DNA from: Batkoa obscura
Taxonomy: Eukaryota; Entomophthoromycota; Entomophthoromycetes; Entomophthorales; Batkoaceae
Assembly (NCBI GenBank): GCA_030770535.1
Contig: JASVEC010000007.1
Span: 1-64,000 of the forward strand
DNA: 64,000 nt
Direction: 5' to 3'
This document shows positions 39,730 to 53,301 of the stretch, piece after piece. The stretch's first letter is position 1, and every line of letters starts with the position of its first letter. The notes beneath the pieces were generated by a model that saw only the letters and a program-made list of their open reading frames with translations, had not been told where the DNA came from and searched no databases. The position numbers were made by a program, and so were the translations under genes.

Positions 39730-42700
39730 TTAAAGAGCTTGTGAATCCCTATTGTTCCCTGTAGAAATTTGAGTAAGATTAAGATCTTCCAACATAGCCA
39801 ACCTTTCAAGTGTAATTTCTTCAATACATTGTTCAATAAATTCTTTATAATATTCAATATTTTCACCAAATACAGTATAAAGATGTTCTTTAACTTCTCT
39901 TCTTGTAATCGTATGTAAATCCGCATCTTGTAAAAAGTAATAGATTTCCTCACTAATCATTTGTTGACTTTGTTCAATGGCTTCTACTTGTTCTGGATAA
40001 CTAGAGGATTTCATAGAATTTGAAATCATTGGGTTGGTATTTTGTTGAGATGGTGCACTTGATTGGGTATAAGCATCAGAAGTTAACTGATTATTATAAT
40101 TAATAGATATTGAATATTCTGATGAATAATCAGAACCAACTACAGACATCATTTTTGGATCTCTAGGAGCAAAAGGTGGTAACCTTGCCACTTGTGAAGT
40201 TCTATTTAAAGAACCTTGTAAACTGATACCAGATAACCTAGATGATCCCACTTCTTTATTGGTACTAATTTGTGTAGTAAAAGGGGATCCAGAATGTCTT
40301 GAATTTGATAATTTAGAACCAATAGAACTACGATCCAAAGTAAGCATAATAGGTTGATCTAAACTAGATTTACTATCTGTTGTGGTACTTGGTGGTAAAG
40401 GGAAATTCTTAGCAATACCACCCAATTTCATTGCATTTGATTCATTATTATTTTGTACCTGCCAACTCATTCCACGCAATTTTTCTAAATTTTGTTCCAT
40501 TGGACTCATTGGTTGATGATTAAAAGTAGGTGAAACTGGGGAAACGGGTAAAGAGGTACGGGAGACTGAATTATTCATATCATTTAGATTGTTACTGTTA
40601 TAACCACTACTGCTATTACTGGTAGTTGGACTATTATTGTTACTATTATTGTTACTATTATTGTTATTGATATTATTTATATTACTTATTGTATTAAGTG
40701 GACTATTTTTAATTATATTACTATTTCTTGATTTTAAGCTTGTGTTATCACTGGGGGTACTAATGGGTACACCAGCACGATTGATATCTGTATATAGAGA
40801 AGACATAGGTAATTGTTTTGGAATTGAAGGTGATTTCTTTAAATAACTTTTTTCATATGGAGTAAAGGTATATCTAGATTTATGAGTATTATCAAAATTT
40901 TCTCCATCAATGGCTCCATGTGGTCTAGATCTTACTTGATCTCCACCAAGATCATACCAATTTAAATCATCCATTTTAATTAAAGAATAAATAGGAATGA
41001 TAATATAATAAAAAGGTAAACCAATAGTAACATAATATAAACAGCCTAATAATAAATTATTGTTCTTTTCAATAACACATGATAAGAATAAAATAACTAC
41101 AATGAATAAAGTAACAATAGGAATTAATACAGAAGGTAAATCTAATTGTATCAAACCTCTTAATAACATAGCATAAAAGTAGAGTAAGAATATTGGACTA
41201 AGTAATTGAGCTAAAAATTTAATTGAAATAATAATGAATGTAATTATCTTTGATGAAAAGATACAAGAACTATTAAATAATTCAAATGTATTATGTAATT
41301 TAGTATTAAATAAATTCTTTTCTCTTTTTAATAATTGTTGAAATGATTGATAACTTAATGTAGTAGCCTTAGCTTCTTGAATATAACCTAATTTCATACC
41401 CTTCCAATGTTTTAATAAACAAGTATGAATATATTGTTCTTCACCTAATAATACCATATGTCTTGTATGTAAAGTAGTAATACGTTTATTAATAATATAA
41501 CTTAATAAATCATAATCCATTAAACATAATGATCCAGTTGCTTGCTTTAATCGATATAATATTAATCCTGATCTTAATTGAGTTATTAAATTGAATTTAA
41601 AATTAAAATAATTTTGTATATTTCTATTTAAATAATTGTGAAATAATTGTAAGGGATACAATAAGAAATGATTGGAGATATCTTTTAATAAAATTTGTCC
41701 TGATACTGCTATATAATCTGAATTACGTTGCATAAAAGAAGTCATATGAATTAATGCTTTGTTATCTAATAATATATCTCCATCCATATTTAATAAATAA
41801 TCAAATTTTAAGGGATCAATTTCTAATTGATCCATATGTAATTGAATATCTTCTTCTAAAGGTGTTAATAAATTTTCATTTGAAGTTAAACCATCTAAAA
41901 AATTTAATAAAATTAATAATGAATCCCTTTTACCACGATTCCCATTTAATTCTATTTCATAATTATTTCCAACTTTAACAATTAATATATAAGGTACTCC
42001 ATGATTTTCATTATAATAATGTCCTGAATATACTTTAGCAAAATTAATATTCTTTTTACCTAAACCTAAACTTTGATATGTTTTTGATTTAGGTTCCACT
42101 CCATTATAGTTTAATATATCTAATAAGGAATCTGTACATGAATTACCATCACTTATTATCATTAATAATTTATTATGATCTGTATAATGAGAATTAATTA
42201 AAGAATTAATACTACTTAATAATTCACTTTTTGTTTCATTAAAACAATTTAAAAATAAAATACATTTACTATCATTATTAACATCTAATAAGTTATGTTG
42301 TTGATAATTCATTAAGATTGATATTAAATTTAAAAATAAGCGAATAATTGTTATTAAAAAAGGTAATAAAATCATTATTATTGGTAAATACCATATCATA
42401 CAATTACTATAAATACCAGCTAATTTACTGGGCATTAATTTACCTTTATAAATTAAATTATCTAAACACAATTCAATTGCTTTAGAATTCTTTAAATTAT
42501 TAAATTTATTACTAATATCCTTATTTTTGTCATTGATTATTAACTCATTTAATTGTTTATTAATAAAATAATTATTATTAGTAATATTATTATTTAATAT
42601 TAATAAACTAGTATCATAAACCTTATTATTTAATATAAAATAATTATTATTTAATTCATTATTATTTAAATAAATATCTCCTATAATATTCTTTTGATAT

Positions 42701-43387
42701 TCTGAATATTCATTATTTTCATAAAAACAAGGACCATCTTTACTATATTCATTATCTCCTTTTTTAATAGGACAATTGACTAATTTAAAATTATTAACTT
42801 TATAATGATTATTCATTAAAACTTTAAGCCAATTATCCATAGAATCAAAATCATTATCATTAATACAATCGTTAATTAATTTATAAGGTGATAAATCTCT
42901 ACCAGGTAAACGAGCAAATAAACTAAATTTTGGAAAAGAAAGTGATATATCTTTTCCTTTATTGTCATTACTAAATGAAGCTAACTTATTGATATTATTA
43001 TTCTTCAAATTAACCACTTTACCATGAATTATATTATATCCTTCTTTTTCTACTGTTGATATTGAATATAGATTATTACTATTACATATTACATTTGGCA
43101 AACCTTCGCCAATTATTAAAAATAAAATTGAACTTAATGTTGTTAATATTAAAAACGAAACCTTTTCTCGATGAAATTGTACTTCATCTAATTAAATGAT
43201 AAGTAAATTCTTTTTATACATTAATGAATGAAATTAATATAAACCTACCTTCTCCTTTAATGCCCATTGAATGAAATACTGAGTTTGGTAAAAATAAAGT
43301 AAAAAAGTAGCTTAATTTAATCCATAATCCTCTTTTAAATGTAATATTTTTACGACTGGCAACAGTGCCTTCCATTTCATTACCCAT
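39730..43387 (-). CDS. Chitin-synthase-family protein, catalytic motifs degenerate, DEK_C end
   Basis: Two exons, start MGNEMEGTVASRKNIT at 43387, 1198 residues. The first ~75 residues match the class IV/V/VII start (..FHREKVSFLILTTL). A divergent luminal part follows, then a membrane helix (WYLPIIMILLPFLITII) and the GT2 domain: CILFLNCFNETKSEL, LLMIISDG, LGLGKKNINFAKVYSG and LLNMDGDILL (DxD kept, ~41785). The EDR motif is EEQ (LLGEEQYIH, ~41440). QRRRW is replaced by REKNL in the segment LLKREKNLFNTKLHNTFEL (~41320). Several membrane helices come next, then a ~330-residue Ser/Asn-rich tail and a C-terminal DEK_C-like domain (EEIYYFLQDADLHTITRREV). Active synthases make chitin at the plasma membrane. 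The lost general base and QRRRW argue against activity here. The reading frame is fully intact, so it is not a pseudogene. Confidence 0.85.
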
Positions 43388-44076
43388 CCTCTTGTTTTAA
43401 TATTAAGCTTATATTAGTGAAAAATTAATTAATTTTTTTATCAAAAAAAAAAATAAAAGTAGAATTAATTATAAAAAATTTATTGCTAATTCTTCATTCT
43501 CTGTTTGTTCCTTTTTTCACCCTTTGATTTTGATTTTGATTTTGATTTTTTTTTAAATTCCTCCACATTCAATTGTTGGTTTTGATTAGTTTAGGTTAAT
43601 TAGAATCTTAAAAGAGATTTAATTAGCTAATTTTATGAAATTGACTTCAAATTAAGCCAATCAATTTGGAGAAGGCTTATTTTATGGTAACTTTGGTAAA
43701 ATTCTGTTCCCTGAAAAATAAAAATTTATTTATTTAAAATAAATATTAATTTATTATTTGACTTATTTTTATTTAATAATTATTATTAATAAGTATTGAA
43801 ATTATAATCTATGAATAACTAAGATTTTACTTTAGTAATTTAATTTAATATATTTTTATTGAAATATATTTGTAATAATATTGTTGTCATTAGTTTATTA
43901 TATATTATATACTTAATTTTTTAATATTTTTATAATTTTAAGTAATTGATTGGCTTTATATTCAGTTTATTAGAATTTCAATTAATAAATTAAAAATAAT
44001 TTACAATTACTAAAAATAACTCAAATTCATTTTATTTTTATAAATCTCAATAACACATCACTACATCATTCACATA
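43388..44076. other. Divergent promoter region
   Basis: 689 bases, A/T-rich, including repeated TTTTGATTT units at 43524-43550. Outward-facing genes on both sides. No ORF or foldback copy. Confidence 0.55.
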
Positions 44077-44668
44077 ATGGAATGGTCAACGATTATAGAA
44101 ACTATAGGTAACCTTCATCTTTACCTTATATCTTCCTATATATCTAATAATATCCTCCTATTTATTCATAATAGAGTTACAGAAATTAGAACTTTTTCAA
44201 CGTAACCCAGCAGATGAAGAAATCTATCAACAAGCTATAGATAATATTAAACAGGAACATGGTACAGTAACAAACTATATTAACAATGTAAAATTAGCTA
44301 GTTTAAAAAAAGAAGTCGAACTTTATGGCAATAAAGTAATAGCAGAAACAGTTGATATTACAGAATTAAAAAATACTTATTATTATATTGAAAATAGTGA
44401 ACTCAAAAATGATAAGGTTAATAATGATGATTGTAATCTCTATCGTCCACGAGTTTTATTAGTAGAAAATGATTTTGGTTATCATTTAGCTGAAGGAATA
44501 GAACATCATCTTATTTGGTCTTTAGAGAAATGGTACAATCCAAAACAAATTCTGGGATTTTTAAAGAAGGAATTATCAGGAAGGGAATACGTTTTCTTTT
44601 TAAATCCAGATCATTTAAGATCTATTAAAGAGGTGTTCCATCTACATGTGTTTTCGAGGAAATTGTAA
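44077..44668 (+). CDS. DUF3605-like protein
   Basis: Two exons: MEWSTIIETI, an intron at about 44108-44174, then ELQKLELFQRNPADEEIY.. to HLHVFSRKL, about 174 residues. The signature RPRVLLVENDFGYHLAEGIE followed by HHLIWSLEKWY, then EYVFFLNPDHLRSI, matches the fungal DUF3605 pattern (an N-D-PY-----GI-H---W block, then a W/F-NP..L--I block). These two blocks recall the CoA/nucleotide-fold part of GPI-biosynthesis-like relatives, but no activity is established. Soluble, no signal peptide. Divergent from the chitin-synthase-like gene. Confidence 0.72.
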
Positions 44669-44918
44669 TGTGATTTTTTTGGAATGAATGATTTTTTTAA
44701 TAAATTGCAAAAAATAGAAAAAACAAAAAAAAGAGAATTTGAAAATTTTGGAAAATAAATTACCTCATCATTTATGGGGTAAAAAATTTAAAATAAAGGA
44801 GAAGTGTTTAATAATAAGACATAAAAATTTGAAGCTTACCTTTTAATTTTTTATATCAATTTATAAAATAGCTTATCTATATTCATCAACCATAACTTTA
44901 TAAATTATTTCCTGAAAA

Positions 44919-46017
44919 ATGCCAATAAAAATAGTTGATCAAGATAAACCATTGTTAGTAAGATTAAGTAAACTTGTAGTGGTAAGAAAATACTTTTTTA
45001 ATTTAATATTTTATTAAAGTCATCTTCCTTTTCTTTCTTAGCACGCTCAATTTGTATGGTGGTTAGGACATATTACTGTAGTTTATGCCACTATCTTTTA
45101 TTTTTTAAACTTAGTATTTCGACAAGAGATTAATAGTGTATTTTATTCTAAAGTATTTAGAGGTTCGATTATTTCATATGGTATTGTTATTTGGAAAGGT
45201 CATAAAGTAAGATATATATATAAGATTATTTCAAATATCAATTTATTTTTATAAATAGCCATTTTCTTTCTCTTATTCCTATTTACAAACAGTATTAAAA
45301 GATGAAACTTCATGTTATTTACTATTAGCAGTTTATTGGTTAATAGCTACACCAACATCAAGTAAGTATCTTTTTTACTCTCATATTCAAGTAATTAATT
45401 CAAAAAATTCTATACAGTTACTGTCATTCCATTTTTTGTATATTCCATTTTTCATTGCATTAATTATATACGTACAAGATTATTTCCAGCCATATTACCA
45501 CAAGCAGCTGAAGAATTAAAAAATTATAATCAAGCTTTAAAAAATAGAAAAGAAAAGAAAAGTAACGAACAATTACCTATATTACCTCCAGAAGCTCAAT
45601 TAGTTTATAAAGTCCAACAGGTGGCTTTAGAACAATATGCTCCATTTATGCAAATTGTAGCCTTTTTTGAAGTAGGAGTTATTCCTTTATATTTATTAAT
45701 TGGTTTATTTGGGTAAGTCATTTTATATTATTATATTATTATATTATAATTTATATATTATAATTTACTATATTATAACTTTATCAAATTATATTGATTA
45801 ATTCTTTATTTTTAGGTTTGGTTATTCTATAATAACTATTTTTGTTTATAGTCAATTTTTAATGCGACGTGTTAAACAATCAAAACCAACTATAGCTGCA
45901 TTTACTGCTATTGATAAAATTATTCAATCATTCTTAGATCATCCACCAGCTCCACCTGCTGTTAAACAATTTTATTCTTCATTACGCTCTTTTTTTGTTT
46001 CTTTAAAAGCGGAGTAA
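44919..46017 (+). CDS. TMEM33/POM33-family membrane protein
   Basis: Five exons, start MPIKIVDQDKPLLVRL at 44919, about 265 residues, end RSFFVSLKAE. Paired hydrophobic helices: WWLGHITVVYATIFYFLNLVF; ISYGIVIW then a KPFSF link; DETSCYLLLAVYWLIATPTS; and IPFFVYSIFHCINYIRT. Later segments are FMQIVAFFEVGVIPLYLL, then YSQFLMRRVKQSKPT. The DETSCYLLLAVYW and C/FE--I-P---L blocks and the RF-RY repeat segment match TMEM33/Krueppel-homologue-2 and yeast Pom33/Per33. Those proteins shape ER tubules and assist nuclear pore distribution. A good full-length match. Confidence 0.85.
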
Positions 46018-46195
46018 AATTAATTTTTATTCTTATTTTAGTTATTATTTTATAGTATTATTTATTTATTTATTTATAATTTTAATAATAAATAGATAAT
46101 AAACAATTAAAGAAAGTATTTTTTATTTCTCTTTCTTTTTTATTTTATTTTTAATTTTAAATTTAATATAAAATAAATAAAATATATTATTAAAT

Positions 46196-46294
46196 GGGGA
46201 TGTATTTTTATGTTTAAGAATTTTACTAATAATCTTTCCGCTCAAATAGTGCTTAAAAGATAGAAAAAGTGATGAAGTCAAAAAACACACTCCC
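46196..46294 (+). repeat. Foldback element copy L
   Basis: Starts GGGGATGTATTTTTATG, core AAATAGTGCTTAAAAGATAG, ends ACACTCCC. Flanked by AAAT on both sides, a possible target-site duplication. Only 27 bases from the stop of the RNase gene. Confidence 0.88.
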
Positions 46295-46320
46295 AAATAG
46301 TTAATAATACAATAATTTAT

Positions 46321-47275
46321 TTAATAATGACCATTGACATTAAATTTCAATACATTAAGAACTAAATCTTGCAAAACAAAAGTAGATTTGGAACTAGAGA
46401 TTAAAGTTTTCGTATCATCAGATTGAGATTGAATAAAATTTCTTGTACTCTTTTTAGGATAAAAGATGACTTTAGGACAAGAAGCTCTACCTTGAGTTTC
46501 AATTGGTTTAAAATCTTTACCATTAGCCATAAACCAAGTACGAATTTCTCTAATAGATCTACCACGACAAGTAATTACTACTTTTAAATCTGTATTCTTT
46601 TCAATAGCTTGAGTAATAGCTTCTCTTGGATAACTTCTACCAGGTATTATCTTTTCTTTTTTTAATATATCATAATAATTATATTTATGATACATGTTTA
46701 ATACTTTAGCAAAGTAATCATTAGCATCTTCATATTTTTTATATTCCTTTCCATAACATTTAGGTTCAAAAGTAGATAAACATGTTCCATGTTTATTCCA
46801 TTCATGAGACCAAAAAGCTTCATTATCTCCTTTAAACGATGGCCAATATAAATTTAAATTATTATATAAAGTTTGATTATATGTCTTTAACTCAGAACCA
46901 AGATGTGGGTAATTTCTTTGACGATCACAACCATTATTAGGTCCATGACGACCATCACTAATTATAAATTTAATCTTCATTTTTTAAAATTAATTAAAAT
47001 AAACTTACCAGTAATCAGGCCAAAATCCATGAATTGTAAATTTATCACTAGCACCTGTACGATCTACCCACTAGTTACAAATTAATATAAATTAAATATT
47101 AATAAATAAATATTATTACCTGTTGAGAAAATAATACTTTACCCATCTTGGGTACACAACATGAATCTACATCTTCCGTTTTACAACCTTCACTTACTAA
47201 AGGACAACTATATTCATAAGCTGTTATAGTACAACTGGACAAAAGAATACTTAATGCAATTGATTTTAAAGACAT
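46321..47275 (-). CDS. Secreted RNase T2 family protein, copy 1
   Basis: Three exons, start MSLKSIALSILLSSCTITA at 47275 (signal peptide). Exon 1 ends KMGKVLFSQQ. Exon 2 holds WVDRTGASDKFTIHGFWPDY. Exon 3 begins CDGRHGPNNGCDRQRNY. Both catalytic boxes are present: CAS I as FTIHGFWPD (usually HGLWPD) and CAS II as FWSHEWNKHGTC, each with its His. Several Cys match the disulphide pattern of the family (CYGKEY, VVITCRG). T2 RNases cut RNA without base specificity in the secretory pathway, vacuole or medium. The C-terminal ~40 residues (KKSTRNFIQSQSDD..) extend beyond copy 2. Its 3' end is followed by foldback copy L. Likely active. Confidence 0.88.
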
Positions 47276-47997
47276 AATAGTTAGTTAGTTTAATAATGTT
47301 AATTTAAGTTTATATATATATATATGTATGTTTTGTTTCAAAAGTTGTTGTTTAGATATTGATTTCTTTTAATTTAATTTAATTTATAAAAAACAAAAAC
47401 TAAATCTAGTTTATTATTCTTTATATACTTTTTTTGATCATTAATATTTTTATTTAAAAAAAAAAAAACAGTCACTCTCCACACTTATTTATTAATTCAT
47501 TAAGTTTTAATAATTTTCTCCTTTGTTTTTAATATTATTTTAATTCTAATTTAATATTTTTTGTATTGATTTTTATTATTTAATAATTGATATAATTCCT
47601 TTTTTTATTGATTAATCTTTATATTTAATTAAATTTTAACTTAATTATTTTTCTTAAATAAACAGTTAAAAAAATCATTTTAAAATTGAAATATTTGAAA
47701 CTAAGTTATTTAACCTTTAAGTTATCAAATCAAACGCTTAAATTAATTCACGTGGTGTTGTTTGCTTTTAACCTTTATTGATTTTTATAATGCTTATTCA
47801 TTTTACGGGTGTTATAAAAAATGATAATATATTTTTATTTAACTTTAAAGTAAAGTTATTAAGTTAATCTAATTGTTTAATTTTATAACTTAAAATTCTA
47901 TAATAAAATAAAACAAATAAATAATAATAAAATAAATAAAAATTAAATAAATTATTAAATAATAAAACAATAATAGAAAATGATATAATTGTTTATT
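47276..47997. other. Intergenic between the two RNase T2 genes
   Basis: 722 bases, extremely A/T-rich, containing the promoter of copy 1 and the 3' end of copy 2. No RNA gene or repeat family member. Confidence 0.55.
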
Positions 47998-48756
47998 TTA
48001 AATTTTCATTGTATATTCAATACCTTCTTTTGGACAATTACTTTTATCAACTGAATTAGTTAAGATATAATTATCTTTTCCTTTAACACGATAATATAAC
48101 CTAATTTCATTTAATTTTTTGTTTTTACAATCAAACATAGCTTTAATTTTATATTGTTTATATAAGGCATCTTCAAATTGTTGTAAAGAATAAGTATTTC
48201 CTGGAACAAGACCACTTTGTTTAAAAACTTTATATAAATCATATTCTTTTCTTAATTGTAAAACCTTTTTAAAATATTCAATAACTTCTTGACCTGGTTG
48301 ATATTTATCCCCATAACATTTAGGATCCAAAGTAGTTACACAAGTACCATGTTTACCCCATTCATAAGTCCAAAATCCTGGATTATCTCCTTTATAAGAG
48401 CCCCAATATTTATTTAACTCTTCTGTTAAAGAAGCTTCTTGTTTAACAAAACCTTCTAAAGATTCTATATACATTCGATTACTATCACATCCTTTACTTG
48501 GGGCATAAGTCCCATTACAAAAATCAGGCCATAATCCATGAATTGTAAATTCATCTTTAGGTCCAAGAGTAGGAAACCATTGTAAAGCTAATACTACTAA
48601 GCCATAATAAGGAGTACAACAAGTATCTTTTGGTTCAATAGTACAACTAAGTGAAGATTTAGAACAACATTTAGATTGTATTTGTAAAGGAGAGGAAGGA
48701 GCTAAATCAGCTAATATTAAACTAAACAAATTAAAAATAATAAAATAAAAATTCAT
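47998..48756 (-). CDS. Secreted RNase T2 family protein, copy 2
   Basis: Intronless, 252 residues. The signal peptide is MNFYFIIFNLFSLILA. It has an early Cys cluster (CCSKSSLSCTIEPKDTCC). CAS I is FTIHGLWPDFC and CAS II is WTYEWGKHGTCV, with both catalytic His, the Glu and the Lys. Further Cys are in KCYGDKY and MFDCKNKK, and the end is SNCPKEGIEYTMKI. This is the canonical layout of a full-length fungal T2 RNase, with better-conserved boxes than copy 1. The two copies lie in tandem on the same strand, but only this one lacks introns and the sequences are well diverged. That suggests an old duplication, possibly with a retro-copy step. Likely extracellular or vacuolar RNA scavenging. Confidence 0.93.
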   Translation of the reverse strand: MNFYFIIFNLFSLILADLAPSSPLQIQSKCCSKSSLSCTIEPKDTCCTPYYGLVVLALQWFPTLGPKDEFTIHGLWPDFCNGTYAPSKGCDSNRMYIESLEGFVKQEASLTEELNKYWGSYKGDNPGFWTYEWGKHGTCVTTLDPKCYGDKYQPGQEVIEYFKKVLQLRKEYDLYKVFKQSGLVPGNTYSLQQFEDALYKQYKIKAMFDCKNKKLNEIRLYYRVKGKDNYILTNSVDKSNCPKEGIEYTMKI

Positions 48757-49329
48757 TTTTTTTTCTTTTTGTATTCTATCTATTATTAATTAATATTAAT
48801 GAATTTAATATTTTATTTAATAATCATTTTTGTTGCATTATATACTTTTCATTTGATTTTTTTTATTCTATTAAATTTATTTCGGTTCCTAATTATTCTT
48901 TAAAAATTGGAATTTATTATTTGAGTTACTTTTACTATATTTGTAAATTTCGATTAAAAATTATACATATAAATTTTGTTTCCTTATTTCATTATTTTTA
49001 TCTATTAATAAATATTAAAATAGCTTATTAAATATTTATTTTATATATAAAATAAGATTATATTAATTATAATATTAATATATGAATATTTTTATTAATA
49101 TATATATATAAATTATAAAATATACACATTTTTAATTTTAGTTATTTAATTGGTTGTTTAATAATTTTACATTTTTTAATGGTTAAAATTCATTCTTGAA
49201 TTTTAGTCTTTTTTTAACAATTCCTATTAAACTTGACTTTTAGTAATCGTATTTTATCTATTCAGTATTTAATGAGGATAAATTACGAATAAAAGATACA
49301 TAATATCAAACAAATGACTATATATTAAA

Positions 49330-49330
49330 A

Positions 49331-49361
<31 letters not shown>

Positions 49362-49398
49362 TTATATTTATATTTATATTTATATTTATATTTATATT
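49330..49398. repeat. Microsatellite (TA)n then (TTTATA)n
   Basis: About ten TA units lead into about eight TTTATA units with almost no interruption. Non-coding. Confidence 0.9.
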
Positions 49399-49461
49399 AA
49401 ATTTAATCCTAATTTTTATATAAAAAAATAAAAATTATTATATAATTATAACTTTAATAAT

Positions 49462-49559
49462 GGGGATGTATTTTTGTATTTAAGAATTTTACTGACAATT
49501 TTTCCACATAAATAACGCTTAAAAAATGGAAAAATAATGAAACTAAAAAAAACAGCCCC
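49462..49559 (+). repeat. Foldback element copy M
   Basis: Starts GGGGATGTATTTTTG, core AAATAACGCTTAAAAAATGG, ends ACAGCCCC. AATAAT lies immediately on both sides (49456-49461 and 49560-49565), a plausible target-site duplication. It ends 17 bases from the stop of the PLP-enzyme gene. Closest in sequence to copy I. Confidence 0.92.
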
Positions 49560-49575
49560 AATAATGATATTATTA

Positions 49576-51110
49576 TTAATATTTTGATTTATTTAAAAAG
49601 AAATTAAACCCATTTAAAATGTCTTTTTTTAAATCATCAAATTCTTCTAAGCCAATAGTTACTCTAACTAAAGTAGGATCAATATTTTTATCAAATTGAT
49701 ATCTCCATTCCATTAAAGTAATACTACCACCAATTGATGTAGCTGATTTAATAAGTTGAAAACAATATGGTATTCTTTTAGCTTGTTCTTCTGTTTGAAA
49801 CTTAATGAAAAATTTAATATATTAAATTTAATAATAAAAATAAACATACTAATATTGAAAATACTGTTGAATGAATTTGATACTTTTTAGCCCAAGAATC
49901 TGGTTGTATTAATGCATGTTTTAATTTAAATATTAATTGATTATATGGCAATTGATCTTTTAATTCGTTTAAAAAATATATAAGTTTTTGTGTTGTTTCC
50001 CATTGTTGATTAACTCTTAATTTTAATGTTCTATTTAAATTATTATTATAATTTAACTATTATTATTATTATTTACTTTAAACTTCTACTTAATAAATAA
50101 GCTTCTAAATTACCTAATATACTACCTAATATATTTCTTTGTTCTAATAACTTAATTATTGAATTCATCATCAGTATATTATATTATATTATATTATATT
50201 AATTATAATTTACTTTTAAATACATTTTTCTATCTTTACATACCAACAAACCAGCTAAAATATCAGAATGACCACCTAAATGTTTAGTGGCTGAATAATG
50301 GGCTAAATCAATATCTAATATATATGTATATATATTTAAATTATTATTACTATTAATATTGTCATTATTTAATGCTAATAATATTAATTACTATAATCTA
50401 ATGGGAAAAATAAAGGCGGTGGAGCTAATGTAGCATCACAGATTATAGGGATTTTTATATTTTCCTTTTTTTCAATCATTTTAACTTGATTGATATAATG
50501 ATTAATATCTATTAGTAAAAATAATATATTAGTATAAACATAAATATATAATACATAATATACTATAATATACTATAATATACTATAATATACTATAATA
50601 TATAATAATATATAATAATATATAATAAAATTTCAATTACCAATAACTTCTCCTGTAGGATTTACTGGATTTTCAATTAATATTAAATCCCCTATTTTTA
50701 AAGTTAATTTATATTCAAGTGGAATTAATTCAATTTTATATAATGAATTTAATAATTCAATGGCAGTAATACTAAAATAATATCCTAATTTAACATGAAT
50801 TCTTTTGGGTCGATAATAAATCAAACTAGCTATTAAAGCAGACATACCACTTGAATAAGTGATACAATATGCTTAATTAAAAGTATTATTTTTATGTTTT
50901 ATTATTTCCAATTAATCATTACCTTTCATTATTTGTTTTAATTCATCTTCTACTTTAGTTATATTAGGATTACCACTTCTTGTATAAGTATATAATGGCT
51001 ATAATAATTATTAATTGAAAATATTATATAAATCATTAAATATAAGCTAAAGCTACTTGATCATCTGATTTACGTTCAAAAGTAGTTGTTAATGAGATTT
51101 TGGGTTCCAT
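49576..51110 (-). CDS. Cys/Met-metabolism PLP-dependent enzyme (cystathionine gamma-synthase-like)
   Basis: At least seven short exons, start MEPKISLTTTFERKSDDQ at 51110. Recognisable blocks in order: PLYTRSGNPN-type substrate loop (PLYTYTRSGNPNITKVEDEL); AYCITYSSGMSALIASLIYY; LILIENPVNPTGEV; PIICDATLAPPPLF; DIDLAHYSATKHLGGHSDILAG with the Schiff-base Lys; then a C-terminal domain ending ITLMEWRYQFD and LVRVTIGLEEFDDL. This is the transsulfuration enzyme family. The NPTGE and DATLAPPPL variants fit the fungal subgroup that includes yeast YHR112C/YML082W rather than the main STR enzymes, so substrate is uncertain. An intron near 50530-50640 holds a tandem TACTATAATA-type repeat. Confidence 0.82.
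50559..50628. repeat. Tandem A/T repeat inside an intron
   Basis: About five TACTATAATA units followed by TATAATAATA units, within an intron of the PLP-enzyme gene, adjacent to the exon that starts with the NPTGEV block. Confidence 0.8.
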
Positions 51111-51412
51111 TTTGATTTCTAAGTTAAACAACTTATTAAGAAATAAATAAAAAATAAATAAATAACTTTTTTATTTTTCAATTTATATCTCATCATTTTT
51201 TTAAGTCATATTTATTCTTTAAACAATATGACACATTCGCATTAATTTTAATATTTAATTTTAGCCTTTTTTAAATCCAAAATTTACTCAAAAATATTGT
51301 TATTATATTAAAACATATCTTTTATTCATTAAAAATATTATAAAAATCAAATTATTAAATATAATAATTAATAATTATTTAATTGTAATTATTATACATA
51401 TATATATTTTAT
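51111..51412. other. Intergenic, nothing recognised
   Basis: 302 AT-rich bases between two genes on the same strand: the PLP-enzyme promoter and the secreted unknown's 3' end. Confidence 0.5.
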
Positions 51413-52525
<1,113 letters not shown>

Positions 52526-53002
52526 TATCCTTGTCTTATTATTGTATTATTTAAATTTGATTGATATATTTATCTATAATTTTTCGTTATTATAAGATAT
52601 AAGAGATATTAAAATTAAATAATAAAAAAGAAAAACAAAATTATAGTTTGTAGTTTATACATAATTTTATTATTTGAATTTTTTATTAAGTTCAAAATTA
52701 GTTGATCTTTGAATTTTGATATTCCATTTTACTTACAATTAACTCCTCAATTTGTTTGATCTGTTGCTTATTTAAATTAGTTTTTTGCTGTTCTTAAATT
52801 TTAATAAGAGCTATTTTAGCTATGATTTAATGATTGACTTTTTATATTAATATAGTAATAATATAGAAATAAAAATTCTTTAGTATAATTATAATAAAAC
52901 ATTAGTATAAACTTAAAAATAAAAAAGATGAATTATTTTTATTCTAAAAAATATAAAGTATAAAATATAAAATAAGATATAAAATATAAAATTAAATACA
53001 AC
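52526..53002. other. Intergenic, nothing recognised
   Basis: 477 AT-rich bases between the secreted unknown's start and the STE12 stop. No ORF or repeat copy. Confidence 0.5.
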
Positions 53003-53067
53003 TTAATTTAAAATTGGATCAATTCCTAAACCAATCCATCCTTCATTATTATTTGTATTATTTAATA

Positions 53068-53109
<42 letters not shown>

Positions 53110-53253
53110 TTAAATAATAACAGTAGTAAGGATTTGGATTCTCTGTGGTATTATTAGTATGTATTAAATCCATAGATGGAGTACTTAAATGATTTGATGG
53201 AGTATAATCATTAGAAGTAGTGTACTCATGAGGAGGAGGATATTGTAATATTA

Positions 53254-53301
<48 letters not shown>

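Larger units (their letters stand above)
48757..49575. other. Intergenic with microsatellite and foldback copy M
   Basis: 819 bases upstream of RNase copy 2, almost pure A/T. A TA/TTTATA microsatellite lies at 49330-49398 and foldback copy M at 49462-49559. Confidence 0.6.

Noticed and set aside
39730-43387. Chitin-synthase-like gene as a pseudogene
   Set aside because: The frame is open for nearly 1200 codons and flanking domains are conserved. Only catalytic motifs differ, so a maintained divergent protein is more likely.
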